64,000 nt of DNA, taken from Sebastes aleutianus. Taxonomy: Eukaryota > Chordata > Actinopteri > Perciformes > Sebastidae. Positions 33,733 to 46,030 of the stretch are shown in pieces. Position 1 is the first letter of the stretch; each line of letters begins with the position of its first letter. Location: assembly GCA_916700875.1 (NCBI GenBank), contig CAKAKS010000001.1:10293741-10357740 (forward strand). Reading direction: 5' to 3'. A model generated the notes under the pieces. The model did not search any database. It was not told the DNA's origin and saw only the letters and a program-made list of their open reading frames with translations. Position numbers and translations under genes: made by a program.

Positions 33733-35489
33733 GCCATTGATGCTCAAACATCAAGAACAATTTGACTTTGTATCATTAAAAATCTGTCTGTCTCATCAAA
33801 AAGATAATGACATGATCAGTGACTAATTAACTTTAGACTTTTCTCAGAAGTGTTTTCAGACTTTTGTACTTCCCCTCTGCCCTATAAGCAGGTTAGTAAC
33901 CTTGAGCATTACGGCATCATTAGGACCAAACCGCGCTCTCTCATCTCGTCAAGATGCAAAAAATCTCATTTACATGGCACGTCTCTGGGAGAAGAATTCT
34001 ACACTGCAAAATTGCATCGCAGGACTAATTGGATTTCCGAGTGCCTTCACACATATTACCACATCTTTATGTGTTTTATGTAGAGACGGCGATATTACCA
34101 CAGTGGAAAGGGTTGTGAAACGTTGAGTTATCCATAGACACTTCAATCAGTTTACTGGTAATGAAGTCGCTAGTGGTTGAGTAATTTATTTGTGTGTTTC
34201 TCGCCATGCTAATGGTGTTTTGCCTCATTAAGCCACACAGTGTAGGCAGATATTTTGTCTTAGGGGTTAGCTGTACAGGTTTCACCGTGGCTTCAGGTAA
34301 TAATTTGCTCCTTTCTTGCTGTACATTTGACACATCAGCTTCCGTTACACATGCTCACAGAGCTCATAATTTGTATTATAATTCATGTTTATTTTATCCG
34401 CACATCAGCAATAACATACCACAACAATATGTGAGCCCATTTTGGCCCTGTATCATTATCTCTGCAGCAGCATCCATATATCAGTATTACACTCCAAACA
34501 CAAAAAGTAGGGGGAGTTGATAGTGTAAAAATTCATTACCCTGACAGTCTTTTTCTTCATCTGTAAACAATACCTTTAACCAAGTTCTCTATGAGGAGTG
34601 CTGGCCATTAAACAGCGAAGCAGCTCTGCAGAGGTCATTACTTTTAATGACTACATTGATGAATGATGGTGTTGGGGCAGGTTGATGAGGTCAGGGAGGG
34701 ATCTGAGTGTGAAAGTACCCCTGTAGTCCTGGCAGGGAGCAGGTTACGTTAAACCTTCAACAGTTTATTTTTAGCTTTTTTTTTTGTTGTTATCAAAAGT
34801 AAAGTTGGTGTCATCATACACACTAATGACCGCGGTGTACTTTCTGCAGAAACAAGTGTTGGCAGGCTTGTATGAACTAAAGGTTATACAGTTGCTGCAG
34901 CAGTGGCTCTCGGGCTCTGCGGTGTGTACATGCCTCCTGGCCATATTCATTTAATACTTTAAAACCCACAAAACCCCAGTGTGCAACCATCTGCAATTAG
35001 TTTAAAATATTACACAGTTCGTTTTGTTGCCTTGGAGATCTTCAGTTTTATAAGCAATCAAATGGCTTTCTAAATCTCGGCGTCCCCTCAGCCGCTGTCG
35101 TCGCTCTCTCTCCCCACAGCCATTGTTGTTATTGCTCTTCTCCAATTTTTATCACCACTACTAGTGGTTTCCCTCGGTCACCAATAACACTTTAATCTAC
35201 GCAAACCCCACTGCTGTGTGGAAGGAAAGCATTCAACATACATTCTCAGTATGTATGTACAGATTCCTATACTGCACACAGTGATACTGTACATCCTCAC
35301 CGGTACCTTTGTGGATCAATGTTTAAGTATAAGCTGCACTTCAGGAACCAACAGGATTCAGTGAGATTGAGATGTGTGAATATGTTTTCTGTAAAAACGT
35401 TGCTCCATATAGCTGCTACTGCAATGATCAACAACATAAAATACACAAGACATTTGGTGGATGCATTGAACCAAATTATTGCAATTAAT
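33733..35489. other. Unique non-coding sequence
   Basis: No exon recognised. Overlapping frames at 33850-34520 on both strands lack domains. The stretch 34080-34400 is repeat-free and could be regulatory, without specific evidence. Confidence 0.4.
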
Positions 35490-35640
35490 ATATTCATTCA
35501 AAACCTTTATTTAACTAGGAAGTCACATTGACCAAGACAGGGTCAAATAGCAGCATCCAACACATAAAAAGACAACATTGAATCACGACAGCAACAATAG
35601 GTACGACAAAAAAACATTACATCATCATACAGTGCATTGA
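35490..35640. repeat. Dispersed repeat fragment
   Basis: The words CCTTTATTTAACTAGGAAGT and CACATTGACCAAGACAGGGT are of a type I recall from retroelement-derived fish repeats. Single copy here. Confidence 0.35.
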
Positions 35641-36252
35641 ATATGAATACTCTTATAGACTTTTGGAGATACAGTATGTATGGAGCTGACTTCAGCTAAC
35701 CCCAACCAGAGTTTAAGCTATAAATTCTTGAAGGCTCAGACTTCCCGAGGCTTCGTTTATGACCCTGTGGGTAGATGAAGGTTGATTACATAACCGTTGC
35801 ATAACCATCTGAACTCTGAGCTGCACACAGTTTTTCTTTTCTGAAGTCACAGTGATGCTAAAAATGTTGTGTTTATGCACACATGGTTAATGAAATGTCC
35901 ACGCCGAATGTTGTTATGCATTTTAATCAGCTTTGTAGAACAAATGGAGGATAAACAATCTGACTCCAAAGCTGGAAAAAACCAACCTCTTGCTGCGGTT
36001 ATGTCCTGACAGCAATAAGACAGACAGAATGAGTGGCAGCATGTCATAGCAACTGACAGCTCAGACAGCCAGACCATTACCTAAATGTATAGGTAGGTAT
36101 AGTAGTCAGATATCAAAGTGAACACTCAGAAGAACATTGCTGTGCTTTGGCAAAGGAAATGTGACACATGTGGGCCAGAAGACACAGGATGAGAGTCATC
36201 AGTGTTTCACAGAGAGAAGAAGACACAGACCTTCATACAGTAGTGTTGAAAT
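35641..36252. other. Unique non-coding sequence
   Basis: No gene or repeat recognised. Confidence 0.4.
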
Positions 36253-36946
36253 TAGGGATGTCACGATACCAGAAATCTAGTAGTCGATACCAATACCAGT
36301 GAATTTACATGATTCTCGATACCAATTCGATACCAATAAAACAATAAATCCCATGTATTTCAACACGCACTCCTTTATTAAAACATTTGAACATTACAAA
36401 AAACAGATTCATGTAGCCTTTAAGTAATCAATAAAAAGAAACGTCTATTAACATTGCAAAACAGAAGAGTGTCATGTAGCCTTCCAGTATTTAAAACAAA
36501 CTAATGTCTGGATGTCTGTCTTTGAAGTGCTTTGCTAAATTTCCTCCTTTGGAAAGAAAAGTACGACGGCACCGTTACTGCACCGCATACTGTTTTTTGC
36601 GAATCTATTATTACTCCTTGTAAATCCGCCTCGAACGCAAAGTACTTCCATACCCGACTCTTGCTATTTGTTTTCTCAACGAGTTGAGGCGGAGGTAGCG
36701 CTGCAGCAGCAGCCATCTTTCACGTCTCGTGTTGCTGTTTTTTTTTCCGTGCTGTTACGGCGTTCTTCTTCTTCTTTCATTTCACGGCAGATGAGAACAC
36801 TTGTAAGTGTATACTGCCCCCCCGCATCTCCAGTACCTCCGCTCTGGTACCAAATTACAGGCATCGTTCGGTGCCGAAGAAAATGAGTACCGTCACATTT
36901 TTAGAATTTTGGTACCGATTTGGTATCGGTTCTCGTGACATCCCTA
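36253..36946 (+). mobile_element. hAT-type MITE with perfect 8-bp target duplication
   Basis: Begins TAGGGATGTCACGATACCAG and ends TCTCGTGACATCCCTA. The 8-mer GTTGAAAT is present exactly at 36245-36252 and 36947-36954. The first 100 bp match the copy at 14341. The interior differs: it lacks the CA tract and has a GC-richer right half (around 36680-36870) with overlapping chance frames on both strands. Confidence 0.92.
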
Positions 36947-36954
36947 GTTGAAAT

Positions 36955-37756
36955 GATTAGTCAATGAATCAGTCATTTCCGGTCTGTATGTAGTTCAAAA
37001 CAAACATTATTGATGTCAACATATGAAATAAAACTGCCTTTTACCATGTACAAAAGAAACTACTTTCTGGCTCGGCTGTCGGGGGCCTGCTGAACCTAGA
37101 AATAACTGCCAAAAAAAAAAATGGATCAGCCAAAACAATTAATATACACTTTTCATAAAAGAGCATGTCAGAGAGTAGTGGCTCTGTGCAGAGCGAGAGA
37201 GTAACAGACAGCCAATTTACGAGCCTGTTTGACACATTTTGTCATTCTGCTTTGGTTTAATTGGCTTGTGGTCAGAAATGGTCCACGATATTTAGCAGGG
37301 TACAAAAGTCCAGAGACCGTGTATCACCACGGCATTAAAAATGTCTCTCGGAGCCGCCGAGCACGGTGGGTGACCCTTATTGATTTATCCACCAAAGGCA
37401 AATGTCCCAGCATTTGGTAGAGTGCTCATTTCTGAATCTGCATTAGCACGCCTATTTGTCAGGTTATTTAGAGAAGATTGCACAAATGACTCTTGGGATA
37501 ATTATTTCTTTTGGTATTGAAAGCCATCTGCTTAGTGAAATATAGAGGCTAGAGGTGACAGGCTTATGCAATATTATGTTAAGCTATTCTGGGATACTCA
37601 ATCAGGGTGAGATGGGCTCTTTTTAAATAGCTTAATCCACATTAGACCTTAACCAGAGTATGGTCGATAGCCTGGGTGCTCTGTGCATGCAAAATGTAAC
37701 AAGCGGGAGAGTAGTAAAGACGTTTTAACAGGACAAATGGCTGTCGATGGATGTGT
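36955..37756. other. Unique sequence with candidate conserved block
   Basis: The stretch 37190-37480 is repeat-free with balanced composition and words such as TTTAATTGGC and TTATTGATTTATCC that suit homeodomain or FOX factors. It is a possible conserved non-coding element. No exon recognised. Confidence 0.3.
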
Positions 37757-37830
37757 TGGCCGCCGATGGGATTTAACCCGTGACTATCTAATTACAGCGC
37801 AGTATCTTTAAACCACAAGGGCACCTCGGC
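37757..37830 (-). repeat. tRNA-like sequence (SINE head or tRNA pseudogene)
   Basis: The reverse strand gives a 74-nt tRNA-like segment. It starts GCCGAGG and has a box-A-like TGCCCTTGTGG and a box-B-like GGGTTAAATCC (a real box B would read GGTTCNANNCC). It ends CATCGGCGGCCA, so the outer bases GCCG and CGGC can pair. The box-B mismatches and lack of a clean cloverleaf argue against a working tRNA gene. A SINE promoter remnant is likelier. Confidence 0.55.
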
Positions 37831-37988
37831 TCTGATTTCTCCGGTGGAGCAAAGGGATTTTCCCTCTGGTGTTGTTTTGTGTTGTATCCCATTTATTTTT
37901 TGTCCTTGGTCTCCTTACTTTCTGCTACACCACTTTCTGCTTACTGAGATGTTTCAGTGCTTCCAGGTTCAGGTATCCCATGTCCTCC

Positions 37989-38100
37989 GAAGCTCAGTGG
38001 GCAGAGCGATACACTAACACTGCCAGGATTAAGGGTTTTATTACATGTGTAGCTCAATAGATAAGAGCACCGACCTGACACTGCCAAGGTCAGGGGGGTC
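37989..38100 (+). mobile_element. Dimeric tRNA-like SINE head
   Basis: Two related units lie in tandem. AAGCTCAGTGGGCAGAGCGA begins the first (37989) and TGTAGCTCAATAGATAAGAG the second (38047). Both continue to an ACACTGCCA word (at about 38016 and 38079). Each opening resembles a tRNA box A region (TAGCTCAGNNGGNAGAGC). The box B regions are degenerate. A SINE with a duplicated tRNA-derived head is the best reading. Confidence 0.6.
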
Positions 38101-38397
38101 TGCTGCTGTTGTGTGACAGCCCCATCATAACCACGATGCCGTATCGATGTTTGAAGCTGCAGTGCAGGAAAACCACGTTTTCCAAATCTATATATAATGC
38201 AAGTACCGGTCGCCGCACATAGCTGCCAGGTTGCTATGGCGACATGTTTGTGCATGGTGTACAGTAGAAATGCAATAGCCATCTGTATTGTACTGTATGT
38301 TTTGTACCTTTTCTAAAAACAAACATACCATCCTTCCTCCCGCTCCTCCAAAACCCACCGAGTGGTACTCAAAACAATTAGCATGACTAGGACTGCA
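38101..38397. other. Unclassified sequence, possibly SINE body
   Basis: Directly follows the dimeric tRNA-like head and might include its body, but no second copy is available to set the end. No coding frame of note. Confidence 0.35.
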
Positions 38398-39184
38398 ACT
38401 ACAACAATTATTTTCATTATTCATTTCACTTTTCGAATGTGTTTTATTGAATTTTCCATTTTCCATTTAACAAAAGAAGGACAGAAAAAGGATAATAACA
38501 ATTTTAAAATGTAACACTGTTCAGCTGAGCATCAGAAAAGAGAAGAAAGAAAACCCCCCACATCACTCTCTACAGGCACATCTGTCAAACATAACACATC
38601 ATTTTGAGTCAATTATCACATTATTAACAACAGCAACCGCCGTAGTTGGGCCTTAGCACCTCAATACAGCAAAACTTAAATTATGAGCTGTAAAAGCTAT
38701 ATTTGGGCAGACTTGACTATGACTTGCCCCAAACTGCATGTGATTATCATAAAGTGGGCATGTCTGTAAAGGGGAGACTCGTGGGTACCCATAGAACCCA
38801 CATTCATTCACATATCTTGAGGTCAGAGGTCAAGGGACCCCTTTGAAAATGGCCATGCCAGTTTTTCCTCGCCAAAATTTAGCGTGTGTTTGGAGAGTTA
38901 TTAAGCCTCCTTTGCAACAAGCTAGTATGACATGGTTGGTACCAATGGATTCCTTAGGTTTTCTAGTTTCATACGATGCCAGTATCTTCACTTTAGCTTT
39001 AAAACCGAGCTAAAGATTGTAAATTGCATTAAAGCGTTACAGAAATTTCTGGCGTTAAGAGGAATTTGCTTTAACGTGTTTATTACGTTAACTTTGACAG
39101 CCCTACTTAAAACAAAACAATTATTTGATTATCAAAATAGTTGCCGGTTAATTTTCTGTCGATCGACTAAACGTTGCAGCTCTA
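38398..39184 (+). mobile_element. Family B MITE split by a nested insertion
   Basis: The left terminus TAGGACTGCAACTACAAC and the right terminus, ending ACGTTGCAGCTCTA, belong to one family B element. Flanks AGCATGAC and ATCATAAC match at 6 of 8. The middle is occupied by a truncated family A copy (38697-39105) and by unassigned sequence. Confidence 0.65.
38697..39105 (+). mobile_element. Family A MITE, 5-prime truncated, nested
   Basis: Covers the family A core (AGGTCAAGGGACCCCTTTGA) to its right terminus TTAACTTTGACAGCCCTA. The left end is missing. It sits inside family B sequence, so it inserted after that B copy. A 129-codon frame at 38932-39321 runs across this boundary and is not a gene. 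Confidence 0.75.
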
Positions 39185-40509
39185 ATCATAACACAATAGT
39201 AACATTCAACACAAAGGAAAGAGAAAAACATTGTTCATTCACACATACATACTTGATTTCCAGCATTGCACAAATCAGATATTCATTCCTGTCTGTGGAA
39301 GCCAAACTTTTTTACATCTGATGTTATAATATATTCAGTCAAGAGGGATATAACTTTAGATTTCATTTACTAGATGATGTATTGTGTAGGTGGATATTGA
39401 GATTTGCAATATAGTGTTTTACATTTTCTTGCAGCTAAAAGTGCAAAATCAATATATTTCTTTTTGAACTCATCCCAGGTGTCTGACTTGTGCCAAGTAG
39501 AAACAGACGAGGTGATATCAGAATATCAAACTGAAGACAATAATGTATTATATTGATTACAGAGCTCTGGTTGCAATATACTGCAAGACCACAACACGTG
39601 CTCTGAAATGTAAAAAAGATGGTTTCCGTAAGCGTGGGTTAATGTTAATGAAGCATTAATGTGCGTGCTAAATGCAGCAACAACCCAGTTAAGTGAATAA
39701 CACGGCCTGTCTCCTGCTTTGTACAATACGTGTCCTTTGTGAGGAAGGAAGTTGGAGATGGACACGTTAATTTAGCGGTTCTTAACTTACAAATTCACCT
39801 AGAGCCAAAGCTTCAGCAGTAAAATGTTCGTGGTGCTTGAGCTGACCATTTAATTTAACAGAAACAGGTACAGTATCGCTGCCAATTCATGTGGAAGAAG
39901 TCACCTGTAGCTGAGCTCCACAAAAAATGGCAACAATAGCAGTGCAGCATCTTGTACTAAATTGTATCCTTCTTGGCTTGTTTGTTTACATCAGTACTAA
40001 ATTGAGTCCTGGATGAAATGTGTGCAGCATCCAAAAAAATCCTTTTTCATTGTCACTTGGAATAAGTTGCTCGAAATGTTTATGGTGAAAAAGGCAGAGA
40101 CGGATTTGTCTGCACCGTCGAGCAGCACAGAGAGATTTGAATGGCAATTGGCCGTTGTCTCCGAGGCTAACAAGATATTTAATGACCAGTCAGTCACACA
40201 TCAAAATGCGACATCCAGGTAGGAGCAGCTTAAAAATCTCTCTCTCTGCTTCGAAATAATTTGTAAAGGTTGAGAACAGAGAGGTGGAAACAAAAAATAA
40301 AGATTTATAATGGAAAACACCCCTGAAGCGTTTTGTTAGAGAAGACATTTCTAAGAGTTGATCAGGTGTCCATAATAAACTACAGGTTATGAACTTCTTT
40401 TTAAAATACAAAAATGTGAAATCATCTGTTATCGTATCATTTAACGTTGTCATATTGGCTGAAAATAAACCATATCGTGCATGATTCACACTTTTACTTT
40501 TGTTTGAGT
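39185..40509. other. Unique non-coding sequence
   Basis: No exon or repeat recognised. Overlapping frames on both strands (for example around 40000-40220) indicate chance frames. Confidence 0.4.
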
Positions 40510-40852
40510 TAGAACTGAAGAAGTTTGATTAATTGAACAAATTGCATAATTGATAAGTCGATCAACAGAAAATGACTGCCTGAATCTAATAATAGTGATA
40601 AATCATTTAAGTCCCCTTTTTTAATCAAAAATTAGCAGGTTTTAGCTTCTCAAATGTGAAGATTTGCTGCTTTATTTTGTCACGTAATTGTAAATAGAAT
40701 ATATTTGGGTTTTGGCCAGCTTGTTCAACAAAACAAGCAATTTCAGGGCGTAATTTTTCACATTTTCCGACATTTTATAGAAAAAAATAATGAATCAATT
40801 AATTGTGAAAATGATAAATTGAGTATGGAAATATTTTTTAGTTGCAGCCCTA
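40510..40852 (-). mobile_element. Family B MITE with exact 8-bp duplication
   Basis: The reverse strand begins TAGGGCTGCAACTAAAAAA and ends with a diverged CAGTTCTA terminus. The 8-mer GTTTGAGT is found exactly at 40502-40509 and 40853-40860. The interior contains AAGCAGCAAATCTTCACATT on the reverse strand, typical of the family. Non-coding. Confidence 0.9.
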
Positions 40853-40860
40853 GTTTGAGT

Positions 40861-42257
40861 AATGTTTTGGGAAATTACTGAGCCTTTACAAAAAATAAAT
40901 ATATGTTTGTTACCCGTTTTTTTAAGTATTGAGAGGCAGACTATTTGCTGCTTTGCTGGTTTTGGTCTTTTCATGGAAATGTTGACAATAAGAAAAGCAC
41001 ACACGCTGCATCTCTCCAGGTTTGCTGAGACATTGATGAGCCTAAATATAATGTATTTTAGGGAAGATACATTTATACCAACAGTGTTTTCCTGACAGTG
41101 TGAGACAAAATGTTCATGCATCCACATACACATGCACTTCTTTATGTTGGATCTCTCTCTCTCTCTCTCTCTCTCCGGCTAGATGTGTATCCTCCTCTAT
41201 CTCCGGCACATTTCTCACCCAGGAAATCTATTGATTGGGATTACTTGATCCTCAGCGCTTTGATGTTTTTCCGCTCACCGTGGCGTCCTGCAGGACATCT
41301 TTGTCTCCTCCACACAAAGACGCCCTCATCAGCTCCACCATGTCGAGAGATTATCCTCCAGCAGGTTTCACTTTTCATCCCATCACACAGACTCTTGTGT
41401 TGCTTCATATGTGAAGCAACGTGTTGGTTCAGAAATAAAACGTGTGACGTTCAGAGGGTGCTCATTCTATACGGTGCTTCACATTACAGTAATTGAATCA
41501 TCAGTTGTAGCATCATTTAAATATGAAATACAAAGGGAATATCCCAAAGAGATTGTTCAGCACAAGAGTCATTAAGTTAAAAGACATCTTAATTATAATC
41601 ACTGACATACAGCAAATTAAAAAGCAACCAAAGAAAAGGCGAAAATGAAGATGGACAGATACATTTATCTGCCTGAAGCAGTGACCACAAAATTGCTGTC
41701 TACATTTTTGGTGTAATTACCCAAATACAGACGGAAGAAGCAATTTCTCTTTGAGTTGAAAAAGTTCAAATGTTAATATTGTAAATTTAAAAGAGCATTT
41801 TGAACTCAGTACAAACTCACAGTAACCATTGAGTAAACTACTCCATAATATCAATTTAGATTCTGCAGGGAGTGAACATTAAGCTTGGATTTATCGCTTT
41901 TCTCTTTCAGTGAATCAAACGTAAGTGTGATCGCGGTTTGGGAATCTTCTTAGCGGCCTTGGTTTCGATGGTGCCGTTGTCAGCAGCGGTTGTTTTATGA
42001 CGAGGTCTAGATTGGGTTTCGTTGGTGAGCCTTGATTACAACTGCAGCGCCACTCATGTCACAAATGAAGAACTAGGCAGGCGCCACACCCTGTTTGTAT
42101 CATCGATGACACGCTAAAACTGCTCCCGCTGCCAAAAGGTCCCACTGTTATGGAACAGCACCAGCTGGCCTTTAAATCTTCTCTTCATTAGTGTGATGTT
42201 GAATTAGAGACGAACTGCATCTGAGAAGAAGTGCAGATAGGAAGAGGAAGAAACATC
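40861..42257. other. Unique non-coding sequence
   Basis: Contains a TC-repeat at 41152-41176. The 128-codon frame at 41110-41496 starts in this simple repeat and has no domain. Confidence 0.4.
41152..41176. repeat. TC microsatellite
   Basis: Uninterrupted TC dinucleotides. No function suggested. Confidence 0.95.
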
Positions 42258-42665
42258 TTGATAACACTTTATAATAATCATCATTTATAAATGGTATATT
42301 GATAGTTAATTAAACTTAGTTAATAGTTATTTTAGTTTATTGTTGCACACATTATAACATTTTATATGCTATATTAAGTATTTATTAATGGTTACCAAAT
42401 GATTTTTAAAACTTTAAGAAATCGCTTGTAAAACATCTATAAACATAACATAGATAGATGGACCAGAAACCAATTATAAACCATTTACAAAGTATTAACT
42501 ACCTTTATTACACGGCTGTGTTGAATACTCGATTCTGATTGGTCAATCACGGCGTTCTGCGGTCTGTAATTTCTTTATAGCAGATCGTTGCTATGTATAG
42601 TGCATTTCTAGTTAATTATAATTTCATAACTATCAATTGACCATTTATAAATGATTGTTATTTTA
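42258..42665. repeat. Family G repeat interrupted by family F
   Basis: Starts TGATAACACTTTATAATAAT and contains ATTTATAAATGGTATATTGA, related to the block at 10530-10720. Family F sequence (42500-42605, reverse) lies inside, and G-like sequence resumes after it (CTATCAATTGACCATTTATA). Confidence 0.55.
42500..42605 (-). mobile_element. Family F fragment without hairpin
   Basis: ACTCGATTCTGATTGGTCAATC and its continuation are the reverse complement of the distal part of the element at 10180-10512. The long hairpin half is absent. Confidence 0.75.
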
Positions 42666-43599
42666 CCTGATATACCTGTTTTGTTGCTCGACATTTCAAC
42701 TACTCATCCAGAGAGTTCAGCATGGGGCCTCAGGAGTCGTGTATGTCAACGGTCCAATAGCTGTTGGACGTGTCACTTGCTGCCTTTTGTTTATTTGCTT
42801 CAGTCTAAATGGTAAGAGCAGCCAGTTATGAGCTCCCTCCGTCTAATCCACTGCTGGAGTTATTTATACTGCTGTGTTGTCACTGTGGAGCCAATCTCAC
42901 CAGTAGTCTGAGCTCCAAAAGAGTAGTCATTGTCATGTGTCATTGTCAGTCCGGCTCGACATGCTGCGCCTCGGTGCATCTCTCTCCAGCAGAAACGCCT
43001 TATCTTTATCTTTCGCGAGGTGGAGAGAGAATAGAGCTGCGATTTTAAAACATCATAAAGACAAATCTGATGTGGATTTGACCTTTCAACCCAGCCCCAA
43101 GGTGGCAAACGATGCAAAGCAAAAGATAGAGCGAGCCAGTTGGAGCCGGGCAGCGCTGCAGCTCATAAGCAGGCGAGTTTAGACTCGGATAGGGCGTCTG
43201 GGGAATACAACTCTCCGTTTGTTCCATTAGTCTCCTCCCCCGGCACATCTATTCCTTCGGGGAATTAGCCTGTCGATAAGACAGCATCAAGCCTGCAGCA
43301 AAGGATGGAATCCATTTAACCAGCCTTTTGTTTCCGACATTTTTCAGCCGCCATCTGGAAAATGTCATGGCAACCTTATCAGAAAAGTCACACGCTGTAG
43401 TAGTCGACAGTCGGCATCTGACAGATAGAAGAGTGTTGGAAATAATGTGACATGTCAGTTCATATATGGTCCAATCAAGCTCTTGCCATTTTGCTGAGTT
43501 GGCCCGAACAAGATGCGAGTACTAATGCAGTCAGCAGTGCAGGGATGATTTTTATGTTTGGTTTCTACATTTTTTTACCATTTTTCCCTTCTTAAAATA
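42666..43599. other. Unique sequence with candidate conserved block
   Basis: The stretch 42800-43330 is repeat-free and of balanced composition. Several overlapping short frames on both strands (42809-43248) show no domain, so it is more likely conserved non-coding or plain unique sequence than an exon. Confidence 0.3.
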
Positions 43600-43770
43600 T
43601 AGTTTTATCGGAGAGCCTTTCCTGATTTTATTTGAATTTTAATTTCCTTAAACTATCTTTTATTTCTTTTATGTCATGTCTGTTTTATTTTGCTGCCCTT
43701 GTGAAGCACTTTGTAATGTAGGTTTTGTAAAGTGTATAAAGATAATATTTCACAGTAATTGACAATACAA
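43600..43770 (+). repeat. LINE/SINE-type tail fragment
   Basis: GTGAAGCACTTTGTAATGTA followed by TTTTGTAAAGTGTATAAAGA resembles the AAGCRCTTTG...GTGCTATATAAA tails of fish retroelements (compare the SINE tail at about 2360-2426). No reverse transcriptase sequence is present. Confidence 0.5.
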
Positions 43771-44054
43771 TTCTTAACTTAAAGTGTTCCTTGAGTTAAG
43801 ATAATATATTATAATTCAGATGTAGTGGCAATGGTAGTACTGCAGCAGTGGTAGTACTAGCGGTGGTGGTAAAGGTGATGGTGTGATAGTAGTAGGAGTA
43901 AAGGCATGATAATAGCATTAGTACCAGTAGTGGCAGGTCTAGAAGGGAGATTGTATTATTAGATATCATCCTGCTCAACTTGAACAAATTTCTCAATTTG
44001 AATAAAGGGATTCATCGGATTAAATATTATAAAATATTACATATCCTTTTCTTA
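43771..44054. other. Low-complexity AGT/GGT-rich sequence
   Basis: Trinucleotide-like GTAGTA/GGTGGT words around 43840-43930 make a weak, interrupted simple repeat. No gene recognised. Confidence 0.5.
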
Positions 44055-44370
44055 ATATCAAATCAACTCTCTTTAATGGATACAACTTGGCAGTGTTCAT
44101 TCGATTGCTACTAGAGTAGGGGCCTCCCTTGTGTGTTTTTGACTGCAGTGAAAAAGTTGTTTTTGAAAGGCTAAACGCCAACAAATATGGATTGAAACAG
44201 AATGTTTCATTAGATAAAAACATTAAACATTAAAATAATGCACATTTTGGAAATAATTACATCTTATCATTACATCTTTTTTCAATAGATTTTTACTTTT
44301 GGACTTTACAACGCTCCAAATTATTGGAAATGTTTGGATCACACGAGTCGGAAACAACCCTGCATAGCTA
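44055..44370 (-). mobile_element. Family H repeat
   Basis: The words AACAAATATGGATTGAAAC and ATTGGAAATGTTTGGATCAC match, in reverse orientation, the sequence at 63205-63490. In the copy at 63205 the GTGTGATCCAAA block is present twice. No coding frame. Confidence 0.7.
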
Positions 44371-45857
44371 CCACTGGAATCTATTTCTACATTTACATTA
44401 GTGTAGCATGATCTTTATCTGCAACTCTGCAGAAATACGGTCTTTAAACAGAATGAATACACATCCGCCCCCCAAAAAAATCAGTTGTTGTTGCTGTTGT
44501 AACTTGGATCATAGCGTTTGTTTTTTGTGTTTTCTTGCTGTTTAAATGCAGGCTGATACATGGCTATTTAAAACGGTCGGGTAGTTGTTCTATATGGTCC
44601 GATTTATGAAATATTATATAGTGTTAGTAGTAGCAGTAGCAGCAGTTGCTGTTGTGCTACTGATAGCAGTGTTAGTAGTTGTAGTTGGTTCCATACCGTC
44701 TGGCTTGTGTTTCCATGTTTGCGTGTTGTGTGACATACATTTGAGTGGTGTAGTACTATATGTTCTTTTGGCATTTCTCCGGTACACCACACAGCCCATG
44801 ATGTCTCTATTTCAAACTCGCAGCTCTTGAAGACAGCACCCGCTTTATTTATTTTTTTAAGTGAGTCCTCCTTTCAGCAATTGCAGTATGCCACGGTGCA
44901 GCAGACAAGCAATTAGTCCACAAAGGCCAGACAATTACAGAGACTGCAGCAACACTTCAAAGAGACCAGGGCATAAATCCTTAAGGGCACAGTATGCATC
45001 CCTTCGCACATCTCCGCTGGTTGGCAGTTTGTTATTTTGTCTGCAGCTAGTGCAGAGAAGCAGCTGGGATGTGTCAGTCTGAGTCTCCTCTGAGCCTTAG
45101 GCGAGATAAAGCGGCAGAATTGTCCTGGAAACACGGAGAGAGAGACCTGTCAGTAATTTTGGCGGAAGGCTGCCTCCTCTGTGCAGTTAGCATTTTCTTT
45201 CCTGTTGCGGCTTTGCTGTGAATACTGTGCCAGGTTTGACCTCCACCCTGAATAGACATTTGCATCTGAATCAACAGACTCTCCCTCGCATCACATTCTG
45301 TCACTCTGCTGCATTCAACTCCATTATCTGTAAAGTTGGCTGTCTTATGACGGGAAGGTCACTGAATCATACAACAGCTAACATGCTCACTTCCAGCCAG
45401 TTGTTGTGTAAATGTACAGCAAAGAAAAAGAAAACGCCGCCTGGAAAGCCACAAGAGGGGAAAAACATGATTTTAGTTTCCCTGTGATTATTGAAAAAAA
45501 ACAAACATTTAGTGACTTCTTCCAAAAAACAAAAGAGCACTGTGTTGTTTACTTTGAGTAAAGAATTGTGCGAGCCAGAAGAACCGCCAATGATGAGAGG
45601 CTGCTGCGCTCAGCGTCTTGCCAATTGCTTGATTACACTGTTGTTGATTGGAGGAAAAACACTATCATCAGATCAAATTACAATGATTTGTTAAAATTGC
45701 AGTCCCTGATACATTTTCAAGTATGTGAGGTGAATTATGTGGCATAAATATGACAACTGTAGAAAGACTGACAACAATGTGTGCATTTCAAACCTTCTGA
45801 TACCTTTATTCCTGTGTTATTCTGTCAATAATGTAACACAGATAAACAGATAACAAT
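44371..45857. other. Unique non-coding sequence
   Basis: Contains an imperfect AGT/AGC-type run at 44625-44690, giving Val/Ala-rich or Ser-rich chance frames on both strands. No exon recognised. Confidence 0.4.
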
Positions 45858-46030
45858 TAGAGCTGGGACGATACACCGATCTCCCGATTCAAATTTCAAA
45901 ATGTTCCAGATCATTCACTGTCCTATTCCTCGCGTCGATGCACGTCAAATCTAAATTTTTTATCACATTTGCTCCACGGATCGGTAACTTGACTGCTACT
46001 TCTTATCCGTAGCCAGAATTGTGTAGTTTC
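45858..46030 (+). mobile_element. hAT-like MITE terminal fragment
   Basis: Begins TAGAGCTGGGACGATACAC with CGATCTCCCGATTC words, resembling a hAT-like left end. No matching right end or target duplication. Confidence 0.4.

Noticed and set aside
37757..37830. Functional tRNA gene
   Set aside because: Box B is degenerate and a clean cloverleaf could not be drawn.
38932..39321. 129-codon plus-strand frame
   Set aside because: Runs across the boundary of nested repeats A and B, so it cannot be a host gene.
44585..44830. Val/Ala-rich hydrophobic frame resembling a membrane protein
   Set aside because: It is the translation of an imperfect trinucleotide-like repeat. The opposite strand gives an equally long frame.
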